64,000 nucleotides of DNA from contig RHDP01000001.1 in assembly GCA_003725745.1 (NCBI GenBank), positions 6,241,501-6,305,500 on the forward strand. Reading direction: 5' to 3'. The DNA is from Streptomyces sp. I6. GTDB lineage: Bacteria > Actinomycetota > Actinomycetes > Streptomycetales > Streptomycetaceae. Positions 1 to 9,599 of this stretch are shown in pieces (positions within the stretch are counted from its first letter, which is position 1; each line of letters opens with the position of its first letter). The notes beneath the pieces were generated by a model. The model searched no databases, was not told the origin of the DNA, and saw only the letters and a list, made by a program, of their open reading frames with translations. The position numbers and the translations under genes were made by a program.

Positions 1-2
1 TG

Positions 3-748
3 GGAGCGCTGCGGTCGGTCTGGGTGCGAAGACCGGGCGATCCCGCCGCCCACGCCGAGGAGCCTTCGGAGTGGCTGACCGCGGAGACCGAGCAGGCCCT
101 GTACGGGATGCTCTACTCGGCCACCGCGCGCTGGATGAACCACCCCTGCGTCTCGGCGCAGGCCCGCTGCAAGCCCTGGCAGCTCAGCCTGGCGCACCGC
201 AGCGGCTTCGCCGTACCCCCCACCGTCATCACCACCTTCCCCCGCGTGGCGCGGCAGTTCGCCGCCCAGTACCAGGACATCGTGGTGAAGTCCGCCTCAG
301 GGCCGCCGCCCGGCGATCCGCCGGTGTCCCTGCCCACCACCCGAATCCCCCCGACACCGACTTCTCCAGCGTGACCGCCGGGCCCACGATGCTCCAGCAG
401 TACGTTCCCAAACGCGCCGACATCCGCCTGACCGCCGTGGGCACCAGCCTGTTCGCCGCCCGGAAGCGCTCCGTGGACGGGCAGGTGGACGGACGGTACG
501 GCGACACCGGCCAGCCCTGGAGGGCCGCCGACGTGCCCGAGCGCATCGCCCGGTCCGTGCGGGACTACATGAGCCTCGCCGGACTCGCCTATGCCGCCTT
601 CGACTTCGCCGAGGACGCGGAGGGGCTGTGGTGGTTCCTGGAGGGGAACCAGGGCGGCCAGTTCGGCTTCATCGAACTGGAGACCGGTCTGCCCATCGCG
701 GAGGCCGTCGCGACGTGGCTCGCCCCACCGGCCAGGGAGCAGGGGTGA
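3..748 (+). CDS. ATP-grasp peptide maturase-like ligase (5' end outside window, frameshifted)
   Basis: The reading frame is open from the window edge and ends at a TGA at 746-748. The N-terminal part reads RRPGDPAAHAEEP and later RWMNHP, then a substrate-positioning stretch ending in IVVKSASG. The C-terminal part reads MLQQYVPKRADIRLTAVG and then WWFLEGNQGGQFGFIE. This order is typical of the ATP-grasp ligases that mature graspetide/microviridin-type peptides (MvdD/TgmB-like): ATP-dependent formation of ester or amide crosslinks in a precursor peptide. The two halves lie in different frames. The switch falls near 344-352, in a run of six C, so a missing base is more likely than true decay. 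No precursor peptide or partner methyltransferase is visible downstream, and the upstream neighbour lies outside the window. The family call is good; the substrate is unknown. Confidence 0.7.
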   Translation, partial: SAAVGLGAKTGRSRRPRRGAFGVADRGDRAGPVRDALLGHRALDEPPLRLGAGPLQALAAQPGAPQRLRRTPHRHHHLPPRGAAVRRPVPGHRGEVRLRAAARRSAGVPAHHPNPPDTDFSSVTAGPTMLQQYVPKRADIRLTAVGTSLFAARKRSVDGQVDGRYGDTGQPWRAADVPERIARSVRDYMSLAGLAYAAFDFAEDAEGLWWFLEGNQGGQFGFIELETGLPIAEAVATWLAPPAREQG

Positions 749-796
749 CGGCCGAGGGCGCCGAGGGGAGGGGGTGCCCGGCGGCACGGGCGCCGC

Positions 797-1705
797 TCAG
801 CGGGACGCCCCGGCGCCCAGGAACCGGCCGATCCGCCCGCGGAGCCCCGCCGGGTCCAGTCCGTGTGCGGCAAGGTGCTCCTCCATCCGCCCGTACCGCC
901 GGAGCTCCCGCCGGGCGACGCCCAGCCCCAGCACCCGGTGCGGCACGTCAGCCAGTGCGTCGTTGACGGCGGTGGTCGACGTGCCCGCGAGATACGGCTC
1001 GACGACCACCACGTCGGCCGGGCCGTGCCCGGCCGCCCGCCGGACCGCGGCGGCGTCGAAGGGCCGGACGGTCGTCGCGTACAGCACCGTGACGTCTATG
1101 CCCTCGGTCGCCGCCATGACGTGGTCCAACATCGGTCCGACCGCGACCACCACGCCGCCGCGCCCCTCCCTGGCGGTCAGGAACCGGGTGCCGTCGACCG
1201 GCAGCCCGGACCCGTTCGACTGGAGCGACAGCCGCACATAGACCCGGTCGTCCCCCGAGGCCGCCGCCCGCAGCAGTGCCTCTGCCTCGTCCGGGTGCCC
1301 GGGCACATGGACGGTCCAGCCGTCGAGGGTGTCGAGCAGGGCCACATCGCCGGGTGCCATATGGGTGAAGCCGCCCGCGGGCCAGTCGTACGAGGCGCCC
1401 GCGCTCACCAGTACCCCGCCGACGCCCTGGTGCCCGAAGTCGAGCTTGACCTGCTCGAACGGCCGCTCGACCAGGAAGCTGGCGAAGGTGTGCACGACCG
1501 GCCGCAGCCCCGTCAGGGCCAGTCCACCGCCCACGCCGATCATCAGCTGCTCGCGGATGCCTACGTTGATCACCCGGTCGGGGTGTGCCCGCGCGGCGGG
1601 CCGGAAGCCCTCCGCGCTGATGTCCGCCAGGACGAGGGCGAGCCGGGGGTCCTCGTCCAGCAGCCGGGTCGTGCTCGATATGAAGCGTTCACGCATGGTG
1701 TCCAT
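797..1705 (-). CDS. Transketolase-like protein, C-terminal subunit
   Basis: This 302-residue protein carries the pyrimidine-binding and C-terminal domains of transketolase-type thiamine diphosphate enzymes. It starts MDTMRERFISSTTRLL and shows VINVGIREQLMIGVGGGLAL, the conserved region with the glutamate that contacts the cofactor's pyrimidine ring. The N-terminal TPP-binding half is a separate gene immediately upstream (1794-2519), so the two form a split transketolase, as seen in archaea and in several actinobacterial secondary-metabolism loci. The pair probably transfers two-carbon ketol units, but the donor and acceptor cannot be read from sequence. The gap of 88 bases to the upstream gene and the shared strand suggest an operon. 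The frame is intact. It faces the ATP-grasp gene, with 48 bases between the two stops. Confidence 0.85.
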   Translation of the reverse strand: MDTMRERFISSTTRLLDEDPRLALVLADISAEGFRPAARAHPDRVINVGIREQLMIGVGGGLALTGLRPVVHTFASFLVERPFEQVKLDFGHQGVGGVLVSAGASYDWPAGGFTHMAPGDVALLDTLDGWTVHVPGHPDEAEALLRAAASGDDRVYVRLSLQSNGSGLPVDGTRFLTAREGRGGVVVAVGPMLDHVMAATEGIDVTVLYATTVRPFDAAAVRRAAGHGPADVVVVEPYLAGTSTTAVNDALADVPHRVLGLGVARRELRRYGRMEEHLAAHGLDPAGLRGRIGRFLGAGASR

Positions 1706-1793
1706 GATGGGTTTCCTCGGTGTGGTGTCCTGTTTCCCGTCGGGTGCCGACGGGGCGGCGGTGCGGGTCCGGGCCCGCCGCCGGGCGTGCCCG

Positions 1794-2519
1794 TCAGGCG
1801 GTCTCCGGCTCGACGCGGGCCACCACGGCGTGCGGGCGGCCGGGATGCGGGGCGGTGAACGCCGAGTGCAGGGCCTGCCGGTCGCGCCCGTCCACGGTCG
1901 CGGTGGACCAGCCGGCCGCCGCGAAGCGCGAGGCGATGCCTCCGGGCCAGCCGTGGGTCGCGGAACCGTTGTCGATCACCACCGTGTGGAGCCGGTCGAG
2001 CCCTGCCGGGCCGGCGAAGGCGATGGCCTCGTGGTTGCTCCCCTCGTCCAGCTCCGCGTCGCCGATCAGCACCCACACCCGGGGGGCGTCCAGCCCCTGT
2101 GCCCGCAGGCCCAGTGCCGTGCCGACCGCGAGGGGCAGCCCATGGCCGAGCGAGCCGCTGCCGATCTCCACCCCGGGCACGAGCACCCGGTCCGGGTGGT
2201 GGCCGAGAGGGGAGTCGTACGACCCGAACCCGGTCAGCGCCTCCTCGCCGATGAAGCCCTTCGCCGCGAGCACCGCGTAGTAGGCCATGGGCCCGTGGCC
2301 CTTCGACAGCAGGAACCGGTCGCGATCCGGCGAACCGGCGGTCTCCGGGGTCACCCGGAGCACCCGGTCGTAGAGCACCCAGAGCGCGTCGAGCGTCGAG
2401 GTCGCGGCGGGCCCGTGCTTCTCGTCGCCCGTCATCAGGGCCATCAGGGCCATCAGGCGGCCCGGGTCCCGGCGGCCGGGCGCACCGTCGTGAAGGGTGG
2501 TCAGTCCAGACTTGGTCAT
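1794..2519 (-). CDS. Transketolase-like protein, N-terminal (TPP-binding) subunit
   Basis: This protein of about 241 residues is the thiamine-diphosphate-binding half of a split transketolase. It contains LLSKGHGPMAYYAVLAAKGF, GSGSLGHGLPLAVGTALG and the TPP motif that begins GDAELDEGSNHEA and continues to the asparagine-containing VVIDNGS. It is the first gene of a two-gene operon with the C-terminal subunit. I prefer the ATG at 2519, although an in-frame GTG at 2528 sits nine bases upstream. The -35-like TTGACC and a MerR-type dyad lie immediately upstream, which would give a very short or absent leader, so the GTG remains possible. The frame is intact. A dedicated metabolic role is likely, because a split enzyme under its own operator is unlike the usual housekeeping tkt gene. 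Confidence 0.85.
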   Translation of the reverse strand: MTKSGLTTLHDGAPGRRDPGRLMALMALMTGDEKHGPAATSTLDALWVLYDRVLRVTPETAGSPDRDRFLLSKGHGPMAYYAVLAAKGFIGEEALTGFGSYDSPLGHHPDRVLVPGVEIGSGSLGHGLPLAVGTALGLRAQGLDAPRVWVLIGDAELDEGSNHEAIAFAGPAGLDRLHTVVIDNGSATHGWPGGIASRFAAAGWSTATVDGRDRQALHSAFTAPHPGRPHAVVARVEPETA

Positions 2520-2534
2520 GCGACCCACCGTGCA

Positions 2535-2558
2535 ACTTCAACCGCACTTGAGGTCAAC
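2535..2558 (-). promoter_or_regulatory. MerR/SoxR-type promoter-operator of the transketolase operon (candidate)
   Basis: Read on the minus strand, TTGACC (2558-2553) is followed directly by the dyad ACCTCAAGTGCGGTTGAAGT (2554-2535). CTCAAG/TTGA half-sites inside a long -35/-10 spacer are the layout used by MerR-family activators, including SoxR. The -10 is weak (TGCACG around 2534-2529), as expected for an activator-dependent promoter. No MerR gene lies in the window, so the cognate regulator is unknown. Confidence 0.45.
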
Positions 2559-2644
2559 CGGCAACCGGTTCGTGGCCACCCGGTGAAGTGCGGTATGGTT
2601 CTCGTGCGCGTTCGGCCGGGGGAAACCCCAGGTCAGGCGGGCAC

Positions 2645-2718
<74 letters not shown>

Positions 2719-2737
2719 CTTGTGAAAGTCGCAGTTC

Positions 2738-2771
2738 AGGGGCCGTTTCAGAGTGATCTGGAGCGGCCCTT
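2738..2771 (+). terminator. Possible terminator after tRNA-Pro copy 1
   Basis: AGGGGCCG is followed after 19 bases by CGGCCCT, forming an imperfect hairpin with one bulged G and a short T doublet after it. It lies 20 bases past the tRNA and could end the tRNA transcript. It could also serve the convergent exporter gene. Confidence 0.4.
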
Positions 2772-2795
2772 CGGCGTTGTCCGTGCGGGCTTCGG

Positions 2796-4232
2796 TCAGC
2801 CGGAGCGTGCGACGGTGCGGGGCATCATGCGCTCGGCCAGCACGCCGATTGCCACAGCCGCGACGGCGCTGCCCACCGCGACCCAGCGCAGCACGCCCTC
2901 GATCGACGCGCCCAGGCCCTCGCCCGCGGCTCGTACCTCGATCAGGGTCGCGCCCGCGGCCACGCAGATGCCCGCGACCCCGATCATGACGGCCAGCGTG
3001 ACCCCGGAGGCCTGGCCGGCCCGCTCGGGCGGCACCACGACCTGGGTTCCGGCGCTGCCCATCGTCCATCCCAGGCCGTACCCGAGCCCGGTCAGCGCCA
3101 GCCCGGGCACATAGGTCCACAGCCCCCCGCCATAGGACACGAGGAACAGGCCGGCGCCTCCGACCACGGTCCCCACGCCGATGGTACGGGGGACGTCGAA
3201 GAGCTCGCCGAGCCGCCCCGAGAGCAGCGCGGCGATCCCCGCCGAGACGGACGCGGCGAGGAAGACCAGGCCGGCCCCGAGTGGGGAGTACCCCTCGACC
3301 TGCTGGAGGTAGATCGTGATGCCGTACATGGCGACGACGAAGGCGATGTTCGCGACGGTGGCCATCATGGTGATGAGCACATAGGGCTTGTTGCGGAACA
3401 GGTCGAGGGCGACCAGCGGCCAGCGGGTCACGCGCTCGTGGAGCACGAAAGCGACCAGCAGCAGCACCCCGGCCGCCGCGAGGCCGATGGTCCACCCGGG
3501 GGGCCAGGCGGTCGAGCGGTCGACCGCGTATGTCACCAGGGCGATGCCGACCGCGACCGTGAGTACGCCCGGCAGGTCGATCGAGCGGGGCACGGTGGTG
3601 TCGCGCGACTCGCGTACTCCGGCGACCACCATCAGGATGGCCGCCGCACACGTCGGAACGTTGACCAGCAGCACGACGCGCCAGCTCAGCAGCTCGGTGA
3701 CACCGCCGCCGAACACGGGTCCGAGGGCCAGTGCCACGGCGCCGATCCCGAAGGCGTTCCCGATGGCCCGGAGCGTGCGGTCCGGGGGATAGGCGTCCGT
3801 GATCACGGCGATGGCGAGCGGGAACAGCACGCCCGCGCCGACGCCCTGGGCGATCCGCATGACGATGACGACGCCCGCATCGGAGGAGAGCCCGGCGGCG
3901 AGCGAGCAGACGCCGAACACGACCAGGCCGCCGAGCAGCATCCGCTTGCGGCCGAGGATGTCGCCGAGCCTTCCGCCCGGGATCAGGGTGGCGGCCAGCG
4001 CCAGCATGTAGCCGCTGATCACCCACTGGAGATTGGTCGTCGTGGTGCCGAGCTCCGAGGCCATCCGGGGGAGGGCCAGGTTGAGTGCCAGGAAGTCGAG
4101 CTGCACGACGAAGATGCACAGCGATGCGGCGATGAGCGTCAGGCCGAGACGCGGCCGGCCGGCACCGGGGCCGTCCGGGCGGGGCCCGGGGTCTTCGCCG
4201 TGAGGTCTCCGGTGGGGTCGGCCGAGGTGCAT
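2796..4232 (-). CDS. DHA2-type MFS multidrug exporter
   Basis: This is a 478-residue, 14-helix-type major facilitator of the drug:H+ antiporter-2 family. It has the opening helix LTLIAASLCIFVVQLDFLAL, the loop 2-3 motif GGRLGDILGRKR and the helix-5 motif C region ALGPVFGGGVTE. It sits in the membrane and probably exports a drug or a metabolite. I chose the ATG at 4232 because AGGAG lies seven bases in front of it; an in-frame ATG at 4346 would add 38 unconserved residues. The frame is intact. A second DHA2 exporter is transcribed divergently from 4758, so the two may share a control region. The downstream end faces tRNA-Pro copy 1. Confidence 0.9.
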   Translation of the reverse strand: MHLGRPHRRPHGEDPGPRPDGPGAGRPRLGLTLIAASLCIFVVQLDFLALNLALPRMASELGTTTTNLQWVISGYMLALAATLIPGGRLGDILGRKRMLLGGLVVFGVCSLAAGLSSDAGVVIVMRIAQGVGAGVLFPLAIAVITDAYPPDRTLRAIGNAFGIGAVALALGPVFGGGVTELLSWRVVLLVNVPTCAAAILMVVAGVRESRDTTVPRSIDLPGVLTVAVGIALVTYAVDRSTAWPPGWTIGLAAAGVLLLVAFVLHERVTRWPLVALDLFRNKPYVLITMMATVANIAFVVAMYGITIYLQQVEGYSPLGAGLVFLAASVSAGIAALLSGRLGELFDVPRTIGVGTVVGGAGLFLVSYGGGLWTYVPGLALTGLGYGLGWTMGSAGTQVVVPPERAGQASGVTLAVMIGVAGICVAAGATLIEVRAAGEGLGASIEGVLRWVAVGSAVAAVAIGVLAERMMPRTVARSG

Positions 4233-4749
4233 GGCGGGCTCCTGTGTTCCTGCGCCCGCCGGCAGTCCGGCGGACGCCCTCCCGGTGTCCGTCGCCCTGC
4301 CGGTTCCCGGCAGGGGTAGCGCCGTATCCGCGATGCGCCACGACATGGCGCTCCGGCGGTGTGGGCCGCAGGAGCGTCCCGAGCATAGTCAATCAACCGT
4401 GGCGATTCTGGATGTAATGGTGTATTTCGTTCGCTCGGTGGTGGCGCACCCGATCGCCCCGCCCCGTCCGGCCCCGTCGCGCCCCGCTCCGCCCAGACCC
4501 GAGCAGCCCTGCACCGTCCCGAGCCGTCGCGCCCCGCCCGTCCGGGCGCGGCCCCGCGGCCCCGCGGCCCCGCGGGAGGCGGCGGAGGTCATCGCCCCGT
4601 GCGCCCCGGCCTCTGGTGACCGGGGGAGAGGACCCGTGCCTGGTCTGCGGGGACCCGGGTCGCGGCACCTGGACACCCGCGACCCCGTGGAAGCCCCGAT
4701 ATCCGTCACCGCGCGCTGATCCACCGGGGACTACCGGCCAGCGCTTAGC
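4233..4749. other. Intergenic region between divergent exporters
   Basis: About 520 bases separate the two divergently transcribed exporter genes. The stretch 4456-4580 is extremely C-rich and contains three tandem copies of a CCCCGCGGC-type nonamer near 4551-4579. I see no convincing gene here; the open frames are produced by the C-rich composition. Confidence 0.6.
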
Positions 4750-4768
4750 GTGTGACGATGCGTCACAC
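4750..4768. promoter_or_regulatory. Perfect palindrome covering the exporter start codon
   Basis: GTGTGACG-ATG-CGTCACAC has eight-base arms around a three-base centre, and the centre is the predicted ATG start codon of the exporter at 4758. This looks like an operator, perhaps of a TetR- or MarR-type repressor, or a structure that blocks the start site. No regulator is adjacent. Confidence 0.5.
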
Positions 4769-6335
4769 AAAACAGCGAACCGGAACCGCCTGGACGAGAA
4801 CGCAGGCCCTGACCATCGTGGCGACCGGACTGGGCCTCTTCATGGTCTTCCTCGACGCCCTGATCGCCAACGTGGCCCTGCCGGACATCCAGCGGGACTT
4901 CGGCGTCGGCGAGTCGGGTCTGCAGTGGGTGGTCGCCGCGTACTCCATCGGCATGGCGGTGTTCATCATGGCCGGGGCGACCGCGGCTGACCGGTTCGGG
5001 CGCAGGCTCCTGTTCGTCGCCGGCGTCTCGGTGTTCACCCTCGCCTCCGCCGCCGCGGGCCTGGCGCCCGGACTCGTCCCCATGGCGATCGCCCGCGCCG
5101 TCCAGGGGATCGGGGCGGCGACGGTGACCGTGACGTCGCTGGCGCTGGTGAGCGCCGCGTTCTCCGACGACAACGAGCGGGCGAAGGCCATCGGGCTGTG
5201 GACCGGCGTGGCGAGTGTGGCGACCGCCCTCGGCCCCACGGTCGGGGGCGTGCTGACCGAGAGCGTCAGCTGGCGGGCCGTGTTCATGGTCAATGTGCCG
5301 GTCGGTGTGCTGGTCCTGGCGCTGACCTTCCGCTATGTCGCCGAGTCCCGCGAGGACACTCCCCGCGGCTTCGACTGGGGCGGCCAGTTGCTGTTCGTCG
5401 TCGCCGTCGGATCCCTGGCCTACGGGCTCATCGAGGGACAGAAGGCCGGCTGGACGTCGTCCGAGATCATGACCCTGCTGGCCGTCGGCGTGGTGGGCCT
5501 CGCCGCCTTCGCCCGCTACGAGTACCGGAACCCGCACCCGATGATGGACGTCCGCCTCTTCCACCACCGCGCCTACGCCGTGGGCATCGCGACGATCTTC
5601 TCGGCCTTCTTCAGCGCGTACGGGATGCTGCTGGTCGTCACGCAGTACTTCCAGAACGTCGAGGGGTACTCGCCGGAGTCGGCCGGGCTGCTGATCCTCC
5701 CGTTCGCCTTCAACATCATGCTGCTGTCCCCGATCGCCGGCCGGCTGGCGGCACGGGTCGGGCCGCTGCCGGTCGCCAGGACCGGCCAGCCGCTGCTGGT
5801 CGCCGGGTTGGCCGTCATCGCCCTGGGGATGCCGGTCTCCGTTGCCGTGGTCGCTGCGGGGCTCTTCCTCTGCGGCGCCGGGGTGGCCCTCCTCGCCACC
5901 CCGGTCACCGCGCTGGCCATGAGCTCGGTGCCGGTGGACCGGGCCGGGATGGCCTCCGGCATCATGAGCGCCCAGCGGGCCATCGGCTCCACCTTCGGCT
6001 TCGCGGTCCTCGGCAGCATCCTCGCCGTCTGGCTGGGGCGGACGCTCAGCGCCGACCTGCGCCAGGCGGTTCCGGACGCCTCGGCCCGCCAGGCGATCAC
6101 CGACCGGATCATCCAGGAGGCCAACCCGCACGCCTACGCGGCCGAGATCGGCCCCGGGAGACCGCTGCCCGGGGCCTCGGCCGAGCAGCAGGCCGCCATC
6201 GTGGAGGCCGCGACGCGGGACTTCATCCAGGGCTGCCAGGTGAGCGTCGGTTTCGGAGCCGCCCTGTGCGCGGTGACCATGGTGCTGCTCTGGACGGTCG
6301 CCGGCAGCGGTACGGAGCCCCGTGCGTCGCGGTGA
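4758..6335 (+). CDS. DHA2-type MFS exporter (EmrB/QacA-like)
   Basis: About 525 residues and 14 predicted helices. It begins with a basic tail and then LGLFMVFLDALIANVALPDI, the classic first helix with the conserved aspartate of DHA2 exporters. It continues with ADRFGRRLLFVAG in loop 2-3 and GPTVGGVLTESVSWRAVF in the helix-5 region. The ATG at 4758 is inside a perfect palindrome; an in-frame GTG lies at 4752. No clear Shine-Dalgarno is visible, so a leaderless transcript is possible. The gene probably exports a small toxic compound. It is intact. A 77-bp direct repeat block follows its stop. Confidence 0.9.
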   Translation: MRHTKQRTGTAWTRTQALTIVATGLGLFMVFLDALIANVALPDIQRDFGVGESGLQWVVAAYSIGMAVFIMAGATAADRFGRRLLFVAGVSVFTLASAAAGLAPGLVPMAIARAVQGIGAATVTVTSLALVSAAFSDDNERAKAIGLWTGVASVATALGPTVGGVLTESVSWRAVFMVNVPVGVLVLALTFRYVAESREDTPRGFDWGGQLLFVVAVGSLAYGLIEGQKAGWTSSEIMTLLAVGVVGLAAFARYEYRNPHPMMDVRLFHHRAYAVGIATIFSAFFSAYGMLLVVTQYFQNVEGYSPESAGLLILPFAFNIMLLSPIAGRLAARVGPLPVARTGQPLLVAGLAVIALGMPVSVAVVAAGLFLCGAGVALLATPVTALAMSSVPVDRAGMASGIMSAQRAIGSTFGFAVLGSILAVWLGRTLSADLRQAVPDASARQAITDRIIQEANPHAYAAEIGPGRPLPGASAEQQAAIVEAATRDFIQGCQVSVGFGAALCAVTMVLLWTVAGSGTEPRASR

Positions 6336-6377
6336 CTCCCGGAGCACGGCCACCCCCGCCCAGTGCTTCGGTCCGGA

Positions 6378-6626
6378 GCCGGGGTGTGGGGGTGGCGTCG
6401 CGGTGTTCGTCCCGGGGATCGCGGCTTTCCGCGCCGGCCGGTGTTGCGGACGGCGTGGGCGGTTCCGGTACCTCGGGGCCGGGGCCGGGCCGGGGTGCGG
6501 GGGTGGCGTCGCGGTGTTCGTCCCGGGGATCGCGGCTTTCCGCGCCGGCCGGTGTTGCGGACGGCATCGGCCCTTGCGGCCCCGAGGCCCGGCGGACGGC
6601 ATCGGCCCTTGCGGTCCCGAGGCCCG
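6378..6626. repeat. Intergenic direct repeats (77 bp x2, then 35 bp x2)
   Basis: A 77-bp unit at 6378-6454 recurs at 6489-6565 with one visible mismatch, a spacing of 111 bases. It is followed by a 35-bp unit at 6557-6591 repeated immediately at 6592-6626, also with one mismatch. The block fills the 341-base gap between the exporter and the convergent LuxR gene. No coding function is apparent. Confidence 0.85.
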
Positions 6627-6676
6627 GCCCGGTTCCTCCGGGAAGGCCCCGGACGGACCTTCCCGGCACCCCGTGC

Positions 6677-9599
6677 TCAGCCGGCGGCGGGGCCGTCCGC
6701 GAGGACCGGCGGCGGCCGCAGCCCCGGCCAGGCGCTCAGCGCGCCGGCCAGCTGCGCCCGCGAACGGACGTCCAGCTTCTGGTAGATGCGCGTCAGCCGG
6801 GCCTCGACCGTCTTCACACTGAGATACAGCCGAGCAGCCGCCTCCTGGTTGCTGGCGCCCTGCCCCACGAGCAGCGCCAGATGCAGCTCCGCCTCCGTCA
6901 GTGACGACAGCGCGCCGGCGCGGGACGGCGCGGGCTCGGCCGTCCCGACGGGGTCTCCGACGCCAGCGCCAGCCACGGCGCCGCGCCCGACCGCTCGAAG
7001 ACCGCTGCCGCCGCCTGCAGCGCCTGCTGGGCGGCCGAACGCCTGCGACGGCGGCGCTCCACCCGGGCGAGCGCGATCAGCGCCCGGCCGCGCTCCAGCG
7101 GCAGCCCCGCCCCGCCGAACCGGTCGGCGGTGGCCGCCAGCAGCACGGCCGCCTCGTCGGACTTCCCGCCCGCCGCCAGGCAGAGCGCGTACACCCGGTC
7201 GCAGCCGAGCAGCACCGTCGTACGGCCCAGCCGCTCCGCGACCGGGCGGACACCGGCCAGCACATCGGCGGCCTCCTCGGGGGCGTCGTTGGCGATCAGC
7301 GCCTCGGCCAGCTCCTCGTGCCAGCGCAGCATGGACGGGTCCACGGCGTTCTGGGCCCGCTCCCCGGCCTGGACCCGGCGCAGCGTCTCCAGGGCGTTGG
7401 CCACGTCGCCGGTGACGAGCTGGATCCGGCCGAGCGCGTAGAGGCTGCGCGACAGGAAGACGTGGTCGCCCTCCTCCTCGGACGCCTGGGCGCTGCGGCG
7501 GGCGTAGCCGGCGGCGCGGGCGAAGCTGCCGCCCGCCGTCTCGGCGAGGGCCAGCGAGTACCAGGCGGGCCCCGGGGAGAGACCGGCCTCCAGGGTCAGT
7601 GCCAGTGACCGGCCGGCGTGGGACAGCGCCACCGCGCACTGCCCCCGGCGCGCCTCGACCTCGGCGGACGTGTTGAACAGCTCGATGGCGTCCTCGACGG
7701 TGCCGCGCTGCTCGACCAGCGGCAGCAGGGCGTTCAGCTGGTCCCGGGCGTCGCCGAGCCGGTCGTCGAACAGGGCGTGGCGGATCGTCAGTATCCGGGC
7801 GGCGTTGCGGACCCCCAGCGGCCGCTCGACCATCTCCAGGGCCCGTGCCTCGGCGAGCACCCGCTCGGCGTCCGGCCAGCCCAGGAACCGCTCCATGCGG
7901 GCCCGGACGGTCAGCGCCCTGGCCGCCGTCTTCGCGTCGCCGACGGAGGAGGCCAGTTCGGCCGAGTCGACGGCGGCCGCCCGCGAGCGCACGGGGTCGC
8001 CGTCGGCGAGTACGTACTTCACCGCCAGGCGGAGCTGTACCGCGGCACGCAGCGCGGTGTCGCCCTCGGAGTCCTCCATCGCGTGCACGTAGATCTCGTC
8101 GAGGCCGGTGAGCCCCTGCCCCGCGGTGTCCAGCACCGCGAGCCGGGCGCGGACCCGGTCGGCGGGGGCGGCGTCCCGGGAGAGGAGGTCGGTGGCGGCC
8201 CGCACCGCCAGGTCGGCCCGCGCGGCACGGGCCGCCTCCTCCGCAGCGTCCACGAGCCGGGCGATCCGCTGCCGTCCCTCCCGGCCGGGTGTGGTCTCCG
8301 CGGCGAGGAGGGCGAGTTCGGCCGCCAGGGCGCTGTTGCCCCGGCGCCGCGCGGCTTCGGCCGCGGCGGCCACCTCGGCCGCCAGCAGCTCGTCGGGCAC
8401 GTCCGTGGCGAGAGCGCGGTGCCGGACCTCCTCCACCGGGTCGTCCACGACCCGCGCGAGCGCGGCGTGCCCCTGGCTGCGCTCGGTCCAGCAGGCGTCG
8501 TGGACGAGCGTCGACGGCAGCACGCCGGCCGTGAAGGCCACGGACCCGTCCTCGGTGAGGGTGACCAGCCCGGCCCGTTCGGCCGTGGCCAGGTCGGCCT
8601 CCGCGGTGGGGCGGCCGGCCCGGCGGATCAGCGACGCCGACGGCCGCAGCGCGAGCGCGGCGAGCAGCAGCGTGGCGCGCACCGTGGGGGAGGCCACGCC
8701 GAGGAGCTGCCGGGCGAGGTCGCGGGCGCGGCCCGACAGGGAGAGTGCTTCGGCGTGGTGCACCGGTGTGCGCGCGTCGGCGAGGGAGCGGCCGATGGCG
8801 AGCGCGAGTCGGGGTTGCCGCCGCTGGCCCGGTGGATGCGTCCGGCCATCCGGGACGGGAGGCGGTGGTGGATGAGGAGTTCGGCGATCTCGTCGGCGTG
8901 CAGCGGGGGCACGTTCAGCACATCGGCCTCGGAGGGAACCCACAGCGGTTCCGGGCCTTCGCCGGGGAAGCCGGGGCCGTACGCTTCCGCGTCGGGGGTC
9001 TCCACGGCGACGGCCCGCAGTGCGGACGGGGCCAGATGGAGGGCGAAGCGCAGCAGGTCCGCGCTCTCGGGATCCATTCGCTGCACCCCGTCGACGACGA
9101 GCAGGACCGGACTGCGGGCGGCGAGGGTGCGGAGGATCCCGGCGACGGCCAGTCGCAGGGCGATGCGGTCCCAGCCCCCCTCGGGCACGGGTGCCTCCCG
9201 GCACAGCATCGCCACGGCGGCGCGCTGGGGGCCGGGCAGCACCTGGAGGACGTCCCGTTCCCCAGCCGTGCTCCCGCCGTCGGACGCGGGACCCGTCCGC
9301 GGTCCGTCGCCGTTCGCCGACGCGGCGACCGAGGCCACCAGCGTGGCGGCGGCGGCGCCCGGGGTCCCGCGGTCGGTGGGGAGCGTGGCGAGCCGCAGCA
9401 CGTGCTCGCCGCGTGCCTCGGCGCGTGCCGCGATGGCGAGCGCCACCTCGGACTTGCCGACCCCCGCGGGGCCGGTGAGGAGGGCGCGCCCACCGGAGTG
9501 CAGGACGCGGTCGAGGCGGTCGAGGAGTTCGGCCCGGCCGACCGGCACGCGGGGGCCTCCCACGCCGGCACGCGAAGGCGGGTACGCACCGATGCTCAC
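6677..9599 (-). CDS. Large LuxR-family (LAL-type) ATPase regulator, two frameshifts
   Basis: A protein of about 970 residues assembled from three frames. The N-terminus has an AAA-type ATPase domain with the Walker A sequence LLTGPAGVGKSEVALAIAAR and the Walker B-like SPVLLVVDGVQRMD. The long middle is a helical, TPR-like region. The C-terminus is a LuxR helix-turn-helix (LTEAELHLALLVGQGASNQE followed by SVKTVEARLTRIYQKL). These LAL proteins are transcriptional activators that often control transport or secondary metabolism. The GTG at 9599 is preceded by GGAAGG. Frame switches fall near 8810 (after HRASGGNP) and near 6950; conservation continues across both, so sequencing indels are likely. 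It is convergent with the exporter at 4758. Confidence 0.8.

Noticed and set aside
4751-4767. Palindrome read as a CRP site (TGTGA...TCACA)
   Set aside because: The centre is seven bases rather than six and overlaps the start codon; a repressor-type operator is more reasonable.
4731-6602. Very long open frame antisense to the second exporter
   Set aside because: It is the high-GC mirror of a clear MFS gene; its translation is Arg/Gly/Asp-rich with no domain or helix pattern.
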